Part shown: piece after piece, positions 1-5,663 of the stretch
Layout: each line of letters opens with the position of its first letter
Numbering within the stretch: position 1 is the first letter of the stretch
From: Nitrospiraceae bacterium
GTDB taxonomy: Bacteria > Nitrospirota_A > Leptospirillia > Leptospirillales > Leptospirillaceae
Length of the DNA stretch: 9,334 bases
Assembly: GCA_028064945.1 (NCBI GenBank)
Contig: JAPTWQ010000145.1
Span: 1 to 9,334, forward strand
Direction of reading: 5' to 3'
Program-made: the position numbers and the translations under genes
Notes under the pieces: generated by a model
The model's database searches: none
The model's input: only the letters and a program-made list of their open reading frames with translations
What the model was told of the DNA's origin: nothing

Positions 1-1012
1 CGATGGGGAACTTGTTGGCGTCCACCACGTTGTCAAGGAACCGGACGGCGTGGCGCACCGTGCTCCCCAGCTTTTCCCAATCGGTCACCGTCGTGCCGTG
101 CTTTTCGATGACATGATTTTCCAGATTGATGGATCCGAGATTGCACGACTCGTACGGTCCAAGGACCTGCTCTCCGCAGGGGTTCGTGGCCTCGTAGCTC
201 CAGCGGGAGGGCGTCGGATTCTCCCGATTGGCTGTGTCGATGAAGAACAGGCCCGGCTCGCCGTTGACCCAGGCATGATGGGCAATCTTGTCAAAGACCA
301 TGCGCGCCGGGAGAGACTTCACCACCTTGCCCGTTTCCGGAGCGATCAGATCGTACTCCCCGTCTGCCTGCACCGCTTTCATGAATGTGTCCGTGATCGC
401 CACCGAGATGTTGAAGTTCGTGATCTTGGTCTGATCGGTCTTGCACTCGATGAAGTCGAGGATATCGGGATGGTCCACCCGCAGAATGCCCATGTTCGCT
501 CCCCGGCGCTTCCCCCCCTGAGAGACGGCGCCGGTGGCCGTATTGAAGACCTCCATGAACGAGATCGGGCCCGATGCTTCCCCCCCTGTCGACTTGACGA
601 TCGTTCCCTTGCCCCGAAGCCGCGAAAAGGAGAATCCCGTGCCGCCTCCCGTCTGGTGGATGAGAGCCGTCTGCTTGATCGCCTCGAAAATTTCCGGCAT
701 CGAATCGCCCACGGGAAGGACGAAACAGGCGGACAGCTGACCCATCGGACGCCCCGCATTCATGAGTGTCGGAGAGTTCGGCATGAAGTCCATCGTGGCC
801 ATCATCTCGTAATAGATGTCTCCCAAGGCGCCCCGCTCCTCTTCGGGATTGACGGAGGCGATGGACGTGGCCACCCGACGGAAGAGATCTTCCGGCGTCT
901 CGGTGACCTTTCCTTCGGCGTCTCGCACCAGATACCTCTTTTCCAGGACCTTTCGTGCGTTTTCTGATATGACCGGCGTGATCGGCTGTGTTGTGGTGTT
1001 TTTCTTTTTCAT
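1..1012 (-). CDS. nrdJ: Class II (adenosylcobalamin-dependent) ribonucleotide reductase, N-terminal part (runs off the window)
   Basis: This enzyme reduces ribonucleotides to deoxyribonucleotides in the cytosol using a cobalamin-generated thiyl radical. I read 337 complete codons from ATG at 1012-1010; the C-terminal half lies beyond base 1. Seen: [12 protein letters not shown] with Cys96 (expected redox-active Cys), the glycine-rich [18 protein letters not shown], the block [36 protein letters not shown], and NPCGEQ at 277-282 with Cys279 as the expected radical-bearing Cys. These are class II NrdJ signatures; class I enzymes differ in them. No ATP-cone precedes the catalytic domain: the chain starts almost directly with the NA-x-VL-x-KRYL region typical of NrdJ. 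The start is supported by GGAG (1019-1022) six bases upstream. Two promoters lie upstream (1105-1142 and 1289-1317). No class I or III reductase gene is in view. Family is near certain; whether the gene is intact cannot be seen. Confidence 0.95.
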   Translation of the reverse strand, partial: MKKKNTTTQPITPVISENARKVLEKRYLVRDAEGKVTETPEDLFRRVATSIASVNPEEERGALGDIYYEMMATMDFMPNSPTLMNAGRPMGQLSACFVLPVGDSMPEIFEAIKQTALIHQTGGGTGFSFSRLRGKGTIVKSTGGEASGPISFMEVFNTATGAVSQGGKRRGANMGILRVDHPDILDFIECKTDQTKITNFNISVAITDTFMKAVQADGEYDLIAPETGKVVKSLPARMVFDKIAHHAWVNGEPGLFFIDTANRENPTPSRWSYEATNPCGEQVLGPYESCNLGSINLENHVIEKHGTTVTDWEKLGSTVRHAVRFLDNVVDANKFPI

Positions 1013-1104
1013 GATGTTCTCCAATGACGTGAGGTGATTGGTTGGCTTCCGGTTCGATCCTACCAAGAGACAGCCCTTACGGCGTGTTTTGTCCGGCTCG
1101 CGTT

Positions 1105-1142
1105 CTTATACATAATATATATAATTAAGTCAACGAAGTCAA
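1105..1142 (-). promoter_or_regulatory. Proximal nrdJ promoter (two overlapping sigma70-type readings)
   Basis: On the minus strand there are two TTGACT hexamers, at 1137-1142 and 1128-1133. The first is 17 bases from TATATT (1114-1119), the second 17 bases from TATAAG (1105-1110). Both fit a housekeeping promoter, so two start sites nine bases apart are possible. The AT block here reads ATATATATTATGTAT, shared with the promoters at 1289-1317 and 6932-6961. The untranslated leader to nrdJ would be about 90 bases. Prediction from sequence only. Confidence 0.65.
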
Positions 1143-1281
1143 GGGAACAGTGCTTTTCACCCGAATTCTTCCGATTCCGCCAGCGTGCTCAGGATTGTCT
1201 TGCCGTTCACGAGGAGTTGCGGCTCCACCGTTGCAGATTGGCGAGTCGATAGGGGCTCGTCGGTCCCTGCCTATCTATAGC
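1143..1281 (-). other. Leader/spacer between the two nrdJ promoters, no gene recognised
   Basis: The 375 bases between nrdJ and the tandem-RHH gene hold two promoters and a terminator; this stretch is what remains. It would be transcribed from the distal promoter. It contains a short GGAG/CTCC inverted repeat near 1214-1227 and a 23-codon open frame starting GTG at 1228 without a ribosome site. I see no cobalamin riboswitch B12 box, no terminator and no convincing gene on either strand. Confidence 0.4.
1272..1280 (-). promoter_or_regulatory. Candidate operator CTATAGATA at the distal nrdJ start site
   Basis: The minus strand reads CTATAGATA just downstream of the -10 box at 1289-1294, about where transcription would begin. 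The same nine bases occur on the opposite strand at 1792-1800, inside the promoter of the ribbon-helix-helix gene. RHH regulators commonly bind short repeats over their own promoters, so a shared site is plausible. This is inference from two copies only. Confidence 0.35.
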
Positions 1282-1288
1282 AATATAT

Positions 1289-1317
1289 AATATATATCAT
1301 AACTGACGCCGAGTCAA
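1289..1317 (-). promoter_or_regulatory. Distal nrdJ promoter
   Basis: On the minus strand TTGACT (1312-1317) is followed after 17 bases by TATATT (1289-1294), matching the architecture of the proximal promoter. The -35 box lies in the loop of an inverted repeat, CGCCG (1307-1311) and CGGCG (1320-1324). The promoter starts about 20 bases after the T-tract of the upstream terminator, so it would drive nrdJ independently of the RHH gene. Confidence 0.6.
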
Positions 1318-1337
1318 GACGGCGGAATTTTTGCAAC

Positions 1338-1365
1338 AAAAAAAGGCCAGCTGCGGGCTGGCCTT
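1338..1365 (-). terminator. Rho-independent terminator after the tandem-RHH gene
   Basis: On the minus strand a perfect 9-bp stem, AAGGCCAGC (1357-1365) pairing with GCTGGCCTT (1343-1351), closes a 5-base loop and runs into seven T residues (1338-1344). It lies 22 bases past the stop codon of the RHH gene and insulates it from nrdJ. A textbook intrinsic terminator for this strand; the opposite strand lacks a matching T-run. Confidence 0.9.
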
Positions 1366-1387
1366 CCTGTTTCTCCCTCTTTCCTCG

Positions 1388-1747
1388 CTAGCTGGCGGTC
1401 GTTTCTTCCTTGAGTAACTCGTCAACGATCTTTCTCACCATCGCCGACATCGACATTTCGTGATCTGACGAGAAGGACTGAAACAGTTTCTTCATGTCCT
1501 TGTTCCAGTGGATAATCATGAACACCTTGATTTCATCGGTCTTTTCATCTCGAAAGACTTTCTTGATACGCCGACGCTTGACGATCCTGCCGGCCTGTTG
1601 TTCTCGCACGACAAACTCCTCGAGCTTGTCCCGTATCAGGTCGGCGGCGGTCTTCCGTTTTTTCATGGCAATCTCAAGAAGCTGTTCCTTTTGGGATTCC
1701 AGAATCGAGACCCGAAGGTCCTCATCATAGAGCTTAGGCTTTGGCAC
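1388..1747 (-). CDS. Small protein with two ribbon-helix-helix-like units in one chain (putative DNA-binding regulator)
   Basis: A 119-aa, highly charged protein. Residues 11-46 read as a ribbon-helix-helix (RHH) unit: strand LRVSILES, helix QKEQLLEIAMKKRK, helix TAADLIRDKLEEFV. Residues 73-114 repeat the pattern: strand IKVFMIIHW, helix NKDMKKLFQSF, helix SMSAMVRKIVDELLKE. A basic linker (KRRRIKK, 57-63) joins them. RHH proteins normally dimerise to form one DNA-binding strand pair; two units in one chain could form it intramolecularly or make a larger assembly. The start chosen is GTG at 1747-1745, behind AAAGGAGAGG at ideal spacing; a TTG at 1810 would extend the frame 21 residues but lies inside the predicted promoter. 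The gene has its own promoter and terminator. Role inferred: repressor of its own gene and perhaps of nrdJ. A plasmid partition or antitoxin-like role is possible, but no toxin or ParA gene is adjacent. Confidence 0.8.
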   Translation of the reverse strand: MPKPKLYDEDLRVSILESQKEQLLEIAMKKRKTAADLIRDKLEEFVVREQQAGRIVKRRRIKKVFRDEKTDEIKVFMIIHWNKDMKKLFQSFSSDHEMSMSAMVRKIVDELLKEETTAS

Positions 1748-1797
1748 TGTCCTCTCCTTTACGACACTGCATCGAACACCATTGTCCGCTTCTATAG

Positions 1798-1826
1798 ATA
1801 CTATAGCCAAAGTCCGTTTATAACAA
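1798..1826 (-). promoter_or_regulatory. Promoter of the tandem-RHH gene with embedded CTATAG repeat
   Basis: TTGTTA (1821-1826), a 17-base spacer and TAGTAT (1798-1803) form a plausible sigma70-type promoter on the minus strand. Overlapping its -10 is the symmetric block 1792-1806, two CTATAG hexamers nine bases apart. A site placed there would block RNA polymerase, which suits autoregulation by the RHH protein. The -35 match is only moderate. Confidence 0.5.
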
Positions 1827-1927
1827 TAGCCTGTTTGTTTGTGTTTTCGAAGAAAATGGGGCGGGGGATCTTTGGAATGCGGATTTTTGACAGAAAGATA
1901 GGGGGAAGCGCTTTGACAGGATTTTCG

Positions 1928-4078
1928 TCAAACCCTCACGAGAGGACGGTGCTGGCCTTGCTTGATTTCCCTCTCCCGGACCGGACGATATTTCTCGTCG
2001 AATTCCTTTTCCGGAATTCTTCTGAACGGCGGAAGTGCCGCCATGAGCTTGGCTCCATACCATTTTTTCGTCATCCGGTTGTCCAGGAGAACCATCACGC
2101 CCTCGTCGCTTTCCGTTCTGATGAGCCGTCCGGCCATCTGGGTGAGCCGGAAGGACGCCTCCGGCAGGGAGATCTTCTGAAACGGATTCCCCCCCTGCGC
2201 CTTTTCGTATTCGACCCGCGCCTCTTCGACCGGATCCGACGGCACGGAGAAAGGAATGCGCGTCACAACCACCATTTTGCAGTAGTCTCCCGGCAGGTCG
2301 AGCCCTTCCGAAAATCCCGTCGTGGCAAAAATCACGGATGAGTTTCCCCTGTCCACGCGGTTTTTGTGTTCCTTGAGAAGCTTGTCCCGCGATCCTTCCT
2401 GGAGAAGAATCTGCTCCCGCACGTTTTCGGGAAGACGTTCGAACGTCTCCTTCATCTGTTTCTTTGACGTGAAGAAAACAAGGCTGCCCCCCGGTGTTGG
2501 CAGATGGTCGCCCAGCCACTGGGAGATTTCCTCCGTATAGGCCTTCTCATCCTTCGGGTCGGACTTGATCGTCGGGAAACAGAGCTCGGCCTGGTGGTGA
2601 AAGTCAAAGGGAGAGGGGAGAACCTTCGCTTTGCCATTCGGGCGTCCCCGGAGCCCCGCCCCTTCGATGAAATGGTCGAAGGATCCCAACGCCCGGATCG
2701 TGGCGGAGGCGATCGCACATCCCGCCGTCTGCTCCCAGATCGGCCGGAGGAGATCCGACGGCAACAAGGACGCCACGTGAAGAGTGGCGCTCGCATTCGA
2801 TCGTCCGGCGTTGTCAGCGAATGACACCCAGCGGGCTTTTGGCGTACTGAAATCAAGAAAGGTCGACCATCCCTTGATGACGCCATTGACGTTTGCGAGC
2901 AGAATCGACTTGTCCGCCTGTTCCGTCGGGGAGAGTTTTTTCTCACTCATCATCGCCTCGAAGTCACTGGCCAGCCCCCGCATTTTTTCGAGGAAGTTGG
3001 ACGCAAGGGCTTGGTCGATGAACCGGAGGATTTCCGGCGGCATCTTCTCCTCCCGAAAACGCATCACCGCTCCATCTCCTGGCGAGAAAGGCTTCGTCTC
3101 ATCTTTTACGCCCTTGTCTTGCCCGGGCGACTCCGTTTTCACGGTTCCGGCAAGCCTCATGTCGGAGGCGAGAGCCCCAAAGTTCCGTATTGTGCCGAGA
3201 ACATCGGTATAAGCCTGGTTACGCTTCACCCCCATTCGGGAGAAGTACTCCACCGATCGCTGAACCGGGGTCGCATGTGAGCTGTGAGATATGGCCTTCG
3301 TCGTCAGATGGTGTCCCTCATCGAACGCATAGAGGGCCCGATCCGGGCGGGGGAGCACCGGGTTCTGGCTGGCGTTCGAAAAGTCGGCCAAGACCAGGTC
3401 GTGGTTGGTGACGATGATGTTTTTTCCCTCGAGTTCCTTGCGCTGGACGAAGTAAGGACAATCCGTCACGCAGAAGCAGTTCCGCCCTCCGCACGTGTGC
3501 CGATTGTTGTGAAGGCTTTGCCAGGCCTCCCCTGGAATTCGGCCTTCCCATGTATCGAGGTCGCCGTTCCACTCTTTTGAACGGAACGCATTGAGCATCT
3601 CCCTGGCCACCAGCGGCAGGATCTCTTCCTCCTTTTTTGCCGTCTCCCGGCCAAACCCCGGAATGGTATTCGACCGATACTCCGGGGCCGCATTTTCGAT
3701 CGCATCCCGCTCGCAGAAATAACGGGACCGACCCTTGGCCAGGGCATACGACATGGAAAGGTTGAGCGACGACAAAATAAAGGGGATGTCCTTTTCGATG
3801 ATCTGTTCCTGGAGGGCGACGGTCCCTGTCGAGATGACGAGCGGCATTCCCCGGCGTTGACCCGCAAGAATCCCGGGAATCAGATATCCCAAGGATTTTC
3901 CCGTTCCCGTCGGGGCCTCGATCAATCGAATCGCCCCGGGTCGCGACTCGTTCATGTAGGCCTCGTAAATGAAGGCCATCATCTTGACCTGTGGCTCCCG
4001 AAAACGAATTTTCGGATTCTTCACGAGTTGCGCCAACGCGTCCTGGATGGGTTTCGGAAGAGAGGGATCGTCGATCAT
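1928..4078 (-). CDS. dinG: DinG-type ATP-dependent 5'-3' DNA helicase (XPD-like, Fe-S cluster)
   Basis: A 716-aa superfamily 2 helicase of the XPD/DinG group, which unwinds forked DNA, D-loops and R-loops. Seen: Walker A EAPTGTGKS (54-62, Lys61); iron-sulphur cysteines Cys122, Cys196, Cys201 and Cys207; IIVTNHDLVLAD (221-232); DEAH-box variant DEGH (253-256); motif V FATTGFSEGLDLPG (584-597); motif VI QMAGRLIR (647-654). From memory, E. coli DinG has the same length and its Fe-S cysteines at 120, 194, 199 and 205, the same spacing, so the cluster should be intact. An extra Cys203 sits inside the cluster loop. The ATG at 4078 follows AGGAAG six bases upstream. It lies 46 bases after the zinc-ribbon/HTH gene and looks like the last gene of the nuclease operon; no hairpin terminator follows it. 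I see no type IV CRISPR genes, so the Csf4-like reading is not favoured. Confidence 0.95.
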   Translation of the reverse strand: MIDDPSLPKPIQDALAQLVKNPKIRFREPQVKMMAFIYEAYMNESRPGAIRLIEAPTGTGKSLGYLIPGILAGQRRGMPLVISTGTVALQEQIIEKDIPFILSSLNLSMSYALAKGRSRYFCERDAIENAAPEYRSNTIPGFGRETAKKEEEILPLVAREMLNAFRSKEWNGDLDTWEGRIPGEAWQSLHNNRHTCGGRNCFCVTDCPYFVQRKELEGKNIIVTNHDLVLADFSNASQNPVLPRPDRALYAFDEGHHLTTKAISHSSHATPVQRSVEYFSRMGVKRNQAYTDVLGTIRNFGALASDMRLAGTVKTESPGQDKGVKDETKPFSPGDGAVMRFREEKMPPEILRFIDQALASNFLEKMRGLASDFEAMMSEKKLSPTEQADKSILLANVNGVIKGWSTFLDFSTPKARWVSFADNAGRSNASATLHVASLLPSDLLRPIWEQTAGCAIASATIRALGSFDHFIEGAGLRGRPNGKAKVLPSPFDFHHQAELCFPTIKSDPKDEKAYTEEISQWLGDHLPTPGGSLVFFTSKKQMKETFERLPENVREQILLQEGSRDKLLKEHKNRVDRGNSSVIFATTGFSEGLDLPGDYCKMVVVTRIPFSVPSDPVEEARVEYEKAQGGNPFQKISLPEASFRLTQMAGRLIRTESDEGVMVLLDNRMTKKWYGAKLMAALPPFRRIPEKEFDEKYRPVREREIKQGQHRPLVRV

Positions 4079-4124
4079 AAGGGGCTTCCTAGCGCAAGAA
4101 GAGGAAAAACGACAGCCAACGGCT

Positions 4125-4535
4125 CTATTGTTTTTGTTGTCCCCGATGTTTTTTGGCCATCAGCGTCAGTGACCGGTTGTCGACGCTGGCGATGAAGGTC
4201 TTGACCATTTCCTCGGTTTTCCCTTCGTCTTTCAAATATTCGTACAGCGTCGATCGGGCAATGCCCAGTGTTCTGGCCACAACCTCCCGCGTGACACTCA
4301 TGTCCTCAAGCATGTTCTCGAATTTTATTTTCCACGAGATTTCCTCCTTGCAGGACTTCTCGACACTATCCATCAAAATCTCCCCCACCATTTTCACGTG
4401 GGCGAGCGTATGCCCGTTTTTGCAGACGATGCGCCCGTCAAAATTGTCCCGATACACCTGGCCGCCACATTCCGGACAGCCGTGCGAAAACCACCGTGGA
4501 TCAATCGTTCGCGGGGGAAATTCGTTGATGTTCAT
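4125..4535 (-). CDS. Zinc-ribbon and helix-turn-helix protein (putative DNA-binding regulator)
   Basis: A 136-aa protein of two parts. Residues 20-42 carry Cys20, Cys23, Cys38 and His42 (C-x2-C-x14-C-x3-H), a likely zinc-binding knuckle starting CPECGG. Residues 80-102 form a clear helix-turn-helix, SVTREVVARTLGIARSTLYEYL, with the recognition helix in RSTLYEYL; this resembles Fis- or resolvase-type HTH units. The C-terminus is basic. The start chosen is ATG at 4535, preceded by AAAGGA seven bases upstream; an upstream in-frame start at 4577 would overlap the previous gene and lacks a better ribosome site. It sits 13 bases after the secreted-protein gene and 46 bases before dinG, so it is probably co-transcribed. 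A regulator of the operon is the simplest inference; a plasmid replication or maintenance accessory is also possible. No named family recognised. Confidence 0.75.
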   Translation of the reverse strand: MNINEFPPRTIDPRWFSHGCPECGGQVYRDNFDGRIVCKNGHTLAHVKMVGEILMDSVEKSCKEEISWKIKFENMLEDMSVTREVVARTLGIARSTLYEYLKDEGKTEEMVKTFIASVDNRSLTLMAKKHRGQQKQ

Positions 4536-4548
4536 TTTTTTTCCTTTC

Positions 4549-5034
4549 TTAGCGGATTTTATCTGGCGAGAAGCCATCCGGGATCAGCTGGGGAAAATAC
4601 ATGCGTCCCGAGATCGTTTGATCTGTCCAGTCCACAACGAACACGAAACGCGATTTTTTGAAGTGGGGATCGATCTGATGGGGAAGAAACGGCGCCATGT
4701 AAAGCGCCATGGCGTTCAGATTCGGGAAGACCGTCATGCGGGCGAAGGCCATGCCGATGACCTTCTTGTTGTCTTTCCGGATATAGGCCCGGATGAACGG
4801 TCCATTGCCATTGGGCGACATGGACTGCACGAGAATATCCGTTTCCTTTGTATGGATGATCGAGTGAGCCGCCACAGGCCAACCCGCCATTTTCTGAGAA
4901 TCGCTGCGGACCTGGGCTTCGGTCATGTTCATTTCTTTTTTGATCTCCTCTTCCGTCGTCGCCCAGGCGAGCGTGCTGGCGGCAAAAAACATCACGACGG
5001 CACTCCCTAACACTTTTCCCGTTTTTTCGATCAC
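4549..5034 (-). CDS. Secreted (periplasmic) protein of unknown function
   Basis: A 161-aa protein with a classical signal peptide: positive start (MIEKTGK), hydrophobic core (VLGSAVVMFFAASTL) and cleavage site AWA before residue 26. The mature domain of about 136 residues has a charged helix (TTEEEIKKEMNMTEAQVRSD) and then alternating strand-like stretches (DILVQSM, FIRAYIR, RFVFVVDWT, ISGRMYF). It has no cysteine, membrane segment or motif I recognise. The GTG start (5034-5032) overlaps the TGA of the upstream lipoprotein gene as GTGA, and GGAAAGG lies just before it, indicating translational coupling. Pairing with the lipoprotein suggests that they act together in the envelope, perhaps as a transfer-system accessory or a surface or entry-exclusion function, but nothing in the sequence decides this. 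Confidence 0.8.
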   Translation of the reverse strand: MIEKTGKVLGSAVVMFFAASTLAWATTEEEIKKEMNMTEAQVRSDSQKMAGWPVAAHSIIHTKETDILVQSMSPNGNGPFIRAYIRKDNKKVIGMAFARMTVFPNLNAMALYMAPFLPHQIDPHFKKSRFVFVVDWTDQTISGRMYFPQLIPDGFSPDKIR

Positions 5035-5663
5035 GACCCTTTCCTTTTTTGTGAGGGGAACGTCATGGTTTCCATCTGGAGCTCCCGGGCCACTCCCATG
5101 TAAATCTGCTGTTTCATCCAGAGGGCCAGCTTGTGAGCCTGATGATGCCGGAGCGGATGCAAAAGAGACACATCATCCCGATGCCAGTAAATGTCTTTGA
5201 CCCCGCGATGCTCGAAACGAACGCCGACACGCACCGTCAACCCCTCGATTCCCGTCTGGCTATTTCGGACCGCCTGTCCGGGGACGACGAGACGGAAGGC
5301 CCGGATCAGGAAGAAGGCCCGCCGCCTCTTGATCTGGTTGAAAGGATTGAGGCTGACGCCAACCGGTCCGGCATACGGTCCCACGATCAACAGGCCTTTT
5401 TGAGGGTCCGACCGAATGATTTTCATGTGCAGGTCCCTCACCGTCCGGACAATCCCCCGCCAAAAGGTGGGTTCGGACACGTGGTACTCTTCCGGCGTCG
5501 TCAATCCGGAGATGGGACCCGGCCAGGATCCCACCGACACACATCCCGAAAGGATGAGGCTTCCCCAGAAAATCAGCGCTTGAGGAAGGAGGGTCTGTCG
5601 ACTTCGGGAGCCGGCGGCTCTTCTTCGGGCGTCGACACGATGACCTTCGAGACGGTCTGCCAT
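5031..5663 (-). CDS. Putative lipoprotein of unknown function
   Basis: A 210-aa protein. Residues 28-40 are hydrophobic and end in the lipobox LSGC, so Cys41 would be lipidated after signal peptidase II cleavage. Val42 at +2 is not an inner-membrane retention signal by the E. coli rule, suggesting outer-membrane placement. The mature part (FWRGIVRTVRDLHMKII, then DPQKGLLIVGP, then a strand-rich LTVRVGVRF region) has a helix-plus-sheet look seen in small envelope lipoproteins, but I cannot name a family. The arginine-rich N-terminal stretch before the hydrophobic core is unusually long (about 27 residues). The ATG at 5663 is chosen because GAGG lies seven bases upstream and no ATG, GTG or TTG occurs in frame between it and the lipobox; it lies 91 bases inside the nuclease gene. 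A CTG overlapping the nuclease stop is the alternative. Its stop overlaps the next gene. Confidence 0.7.
   Translation of the reverse strand: MADRLEGHRVDARRRAAGSRSRQTLLPQALIFWGSLILSGCVSVGSWPGPISGLTTPEEYHVSEPTFWRGIVRTVRDLHMKIIRSDPQKGLLIVGPYAGPVGVSLNPFNQIKRRRAFFLIRAFRLVVPGQAVRNSQTGIEGLTVRVGVRFEHRGVKDIYWHRDDVSLLHPLRHHQAHKLALWMKQQIYMGVARELQMETMTFPSQKRKGS

Noticed and set aside
50..967. Long plus-strand open frame of 305 codons
   Set aside because: It lies opposite nrdJ, whose minus-strand frame encodes unmistakable reductase motifs; the plus-strand product is Arg/His-rich and domain-free, a typical shadow.
1157..1228. 23-codon GTG-started open frame in the nrdJ leader (possible leader peptide)
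   Set aside because: No Shine-Dalgarno sequence precedes it, and no attenuator-like hairpin or codon run supports regulation.
1013..1281. Cobalamin riboswitch upstream of the B12-dependent reductase
   Set aside because: I looked for the conserved B12 box and the associated stems and found neither in the leader on the minus strand.
1105..1300. NrdR boxes in the AT-rich palindromic blocks
   Set aside because: One half matches (CAATATATA), but the symmetric G and flanking ACA/TGT are missing, and the same blocks occur before a non-reductase gene.
1748..1810. TTG start extending the RHH protein by 21 residues
   Set aside because: The extension runs through the predicted -10 box and operator, whereas GTG at 1747 has an ideal ribosome site.
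1862..1927. Plus-strand TTGACA hexamers as promoters
   Set aside because: No suitable -10 box follows at 16-18 bases and there is no plus-strand gene downstream.
1508..2341. Plus-strand open frame of 277 codons spanning the RHH gene, the gap and the 3' end of dinG
   Set aside because: It is antisense to two well-supported genes with ribosome sites, shows no domain, and has no ribosome site of its own.
1928..4078. DinG as Csf4 of a type IV CRISPR system
   Set aside because: No other csf gene and no repeat-spacer array is in the window, and the protein has the length and Fe-S cysteines of ordinary DinG.
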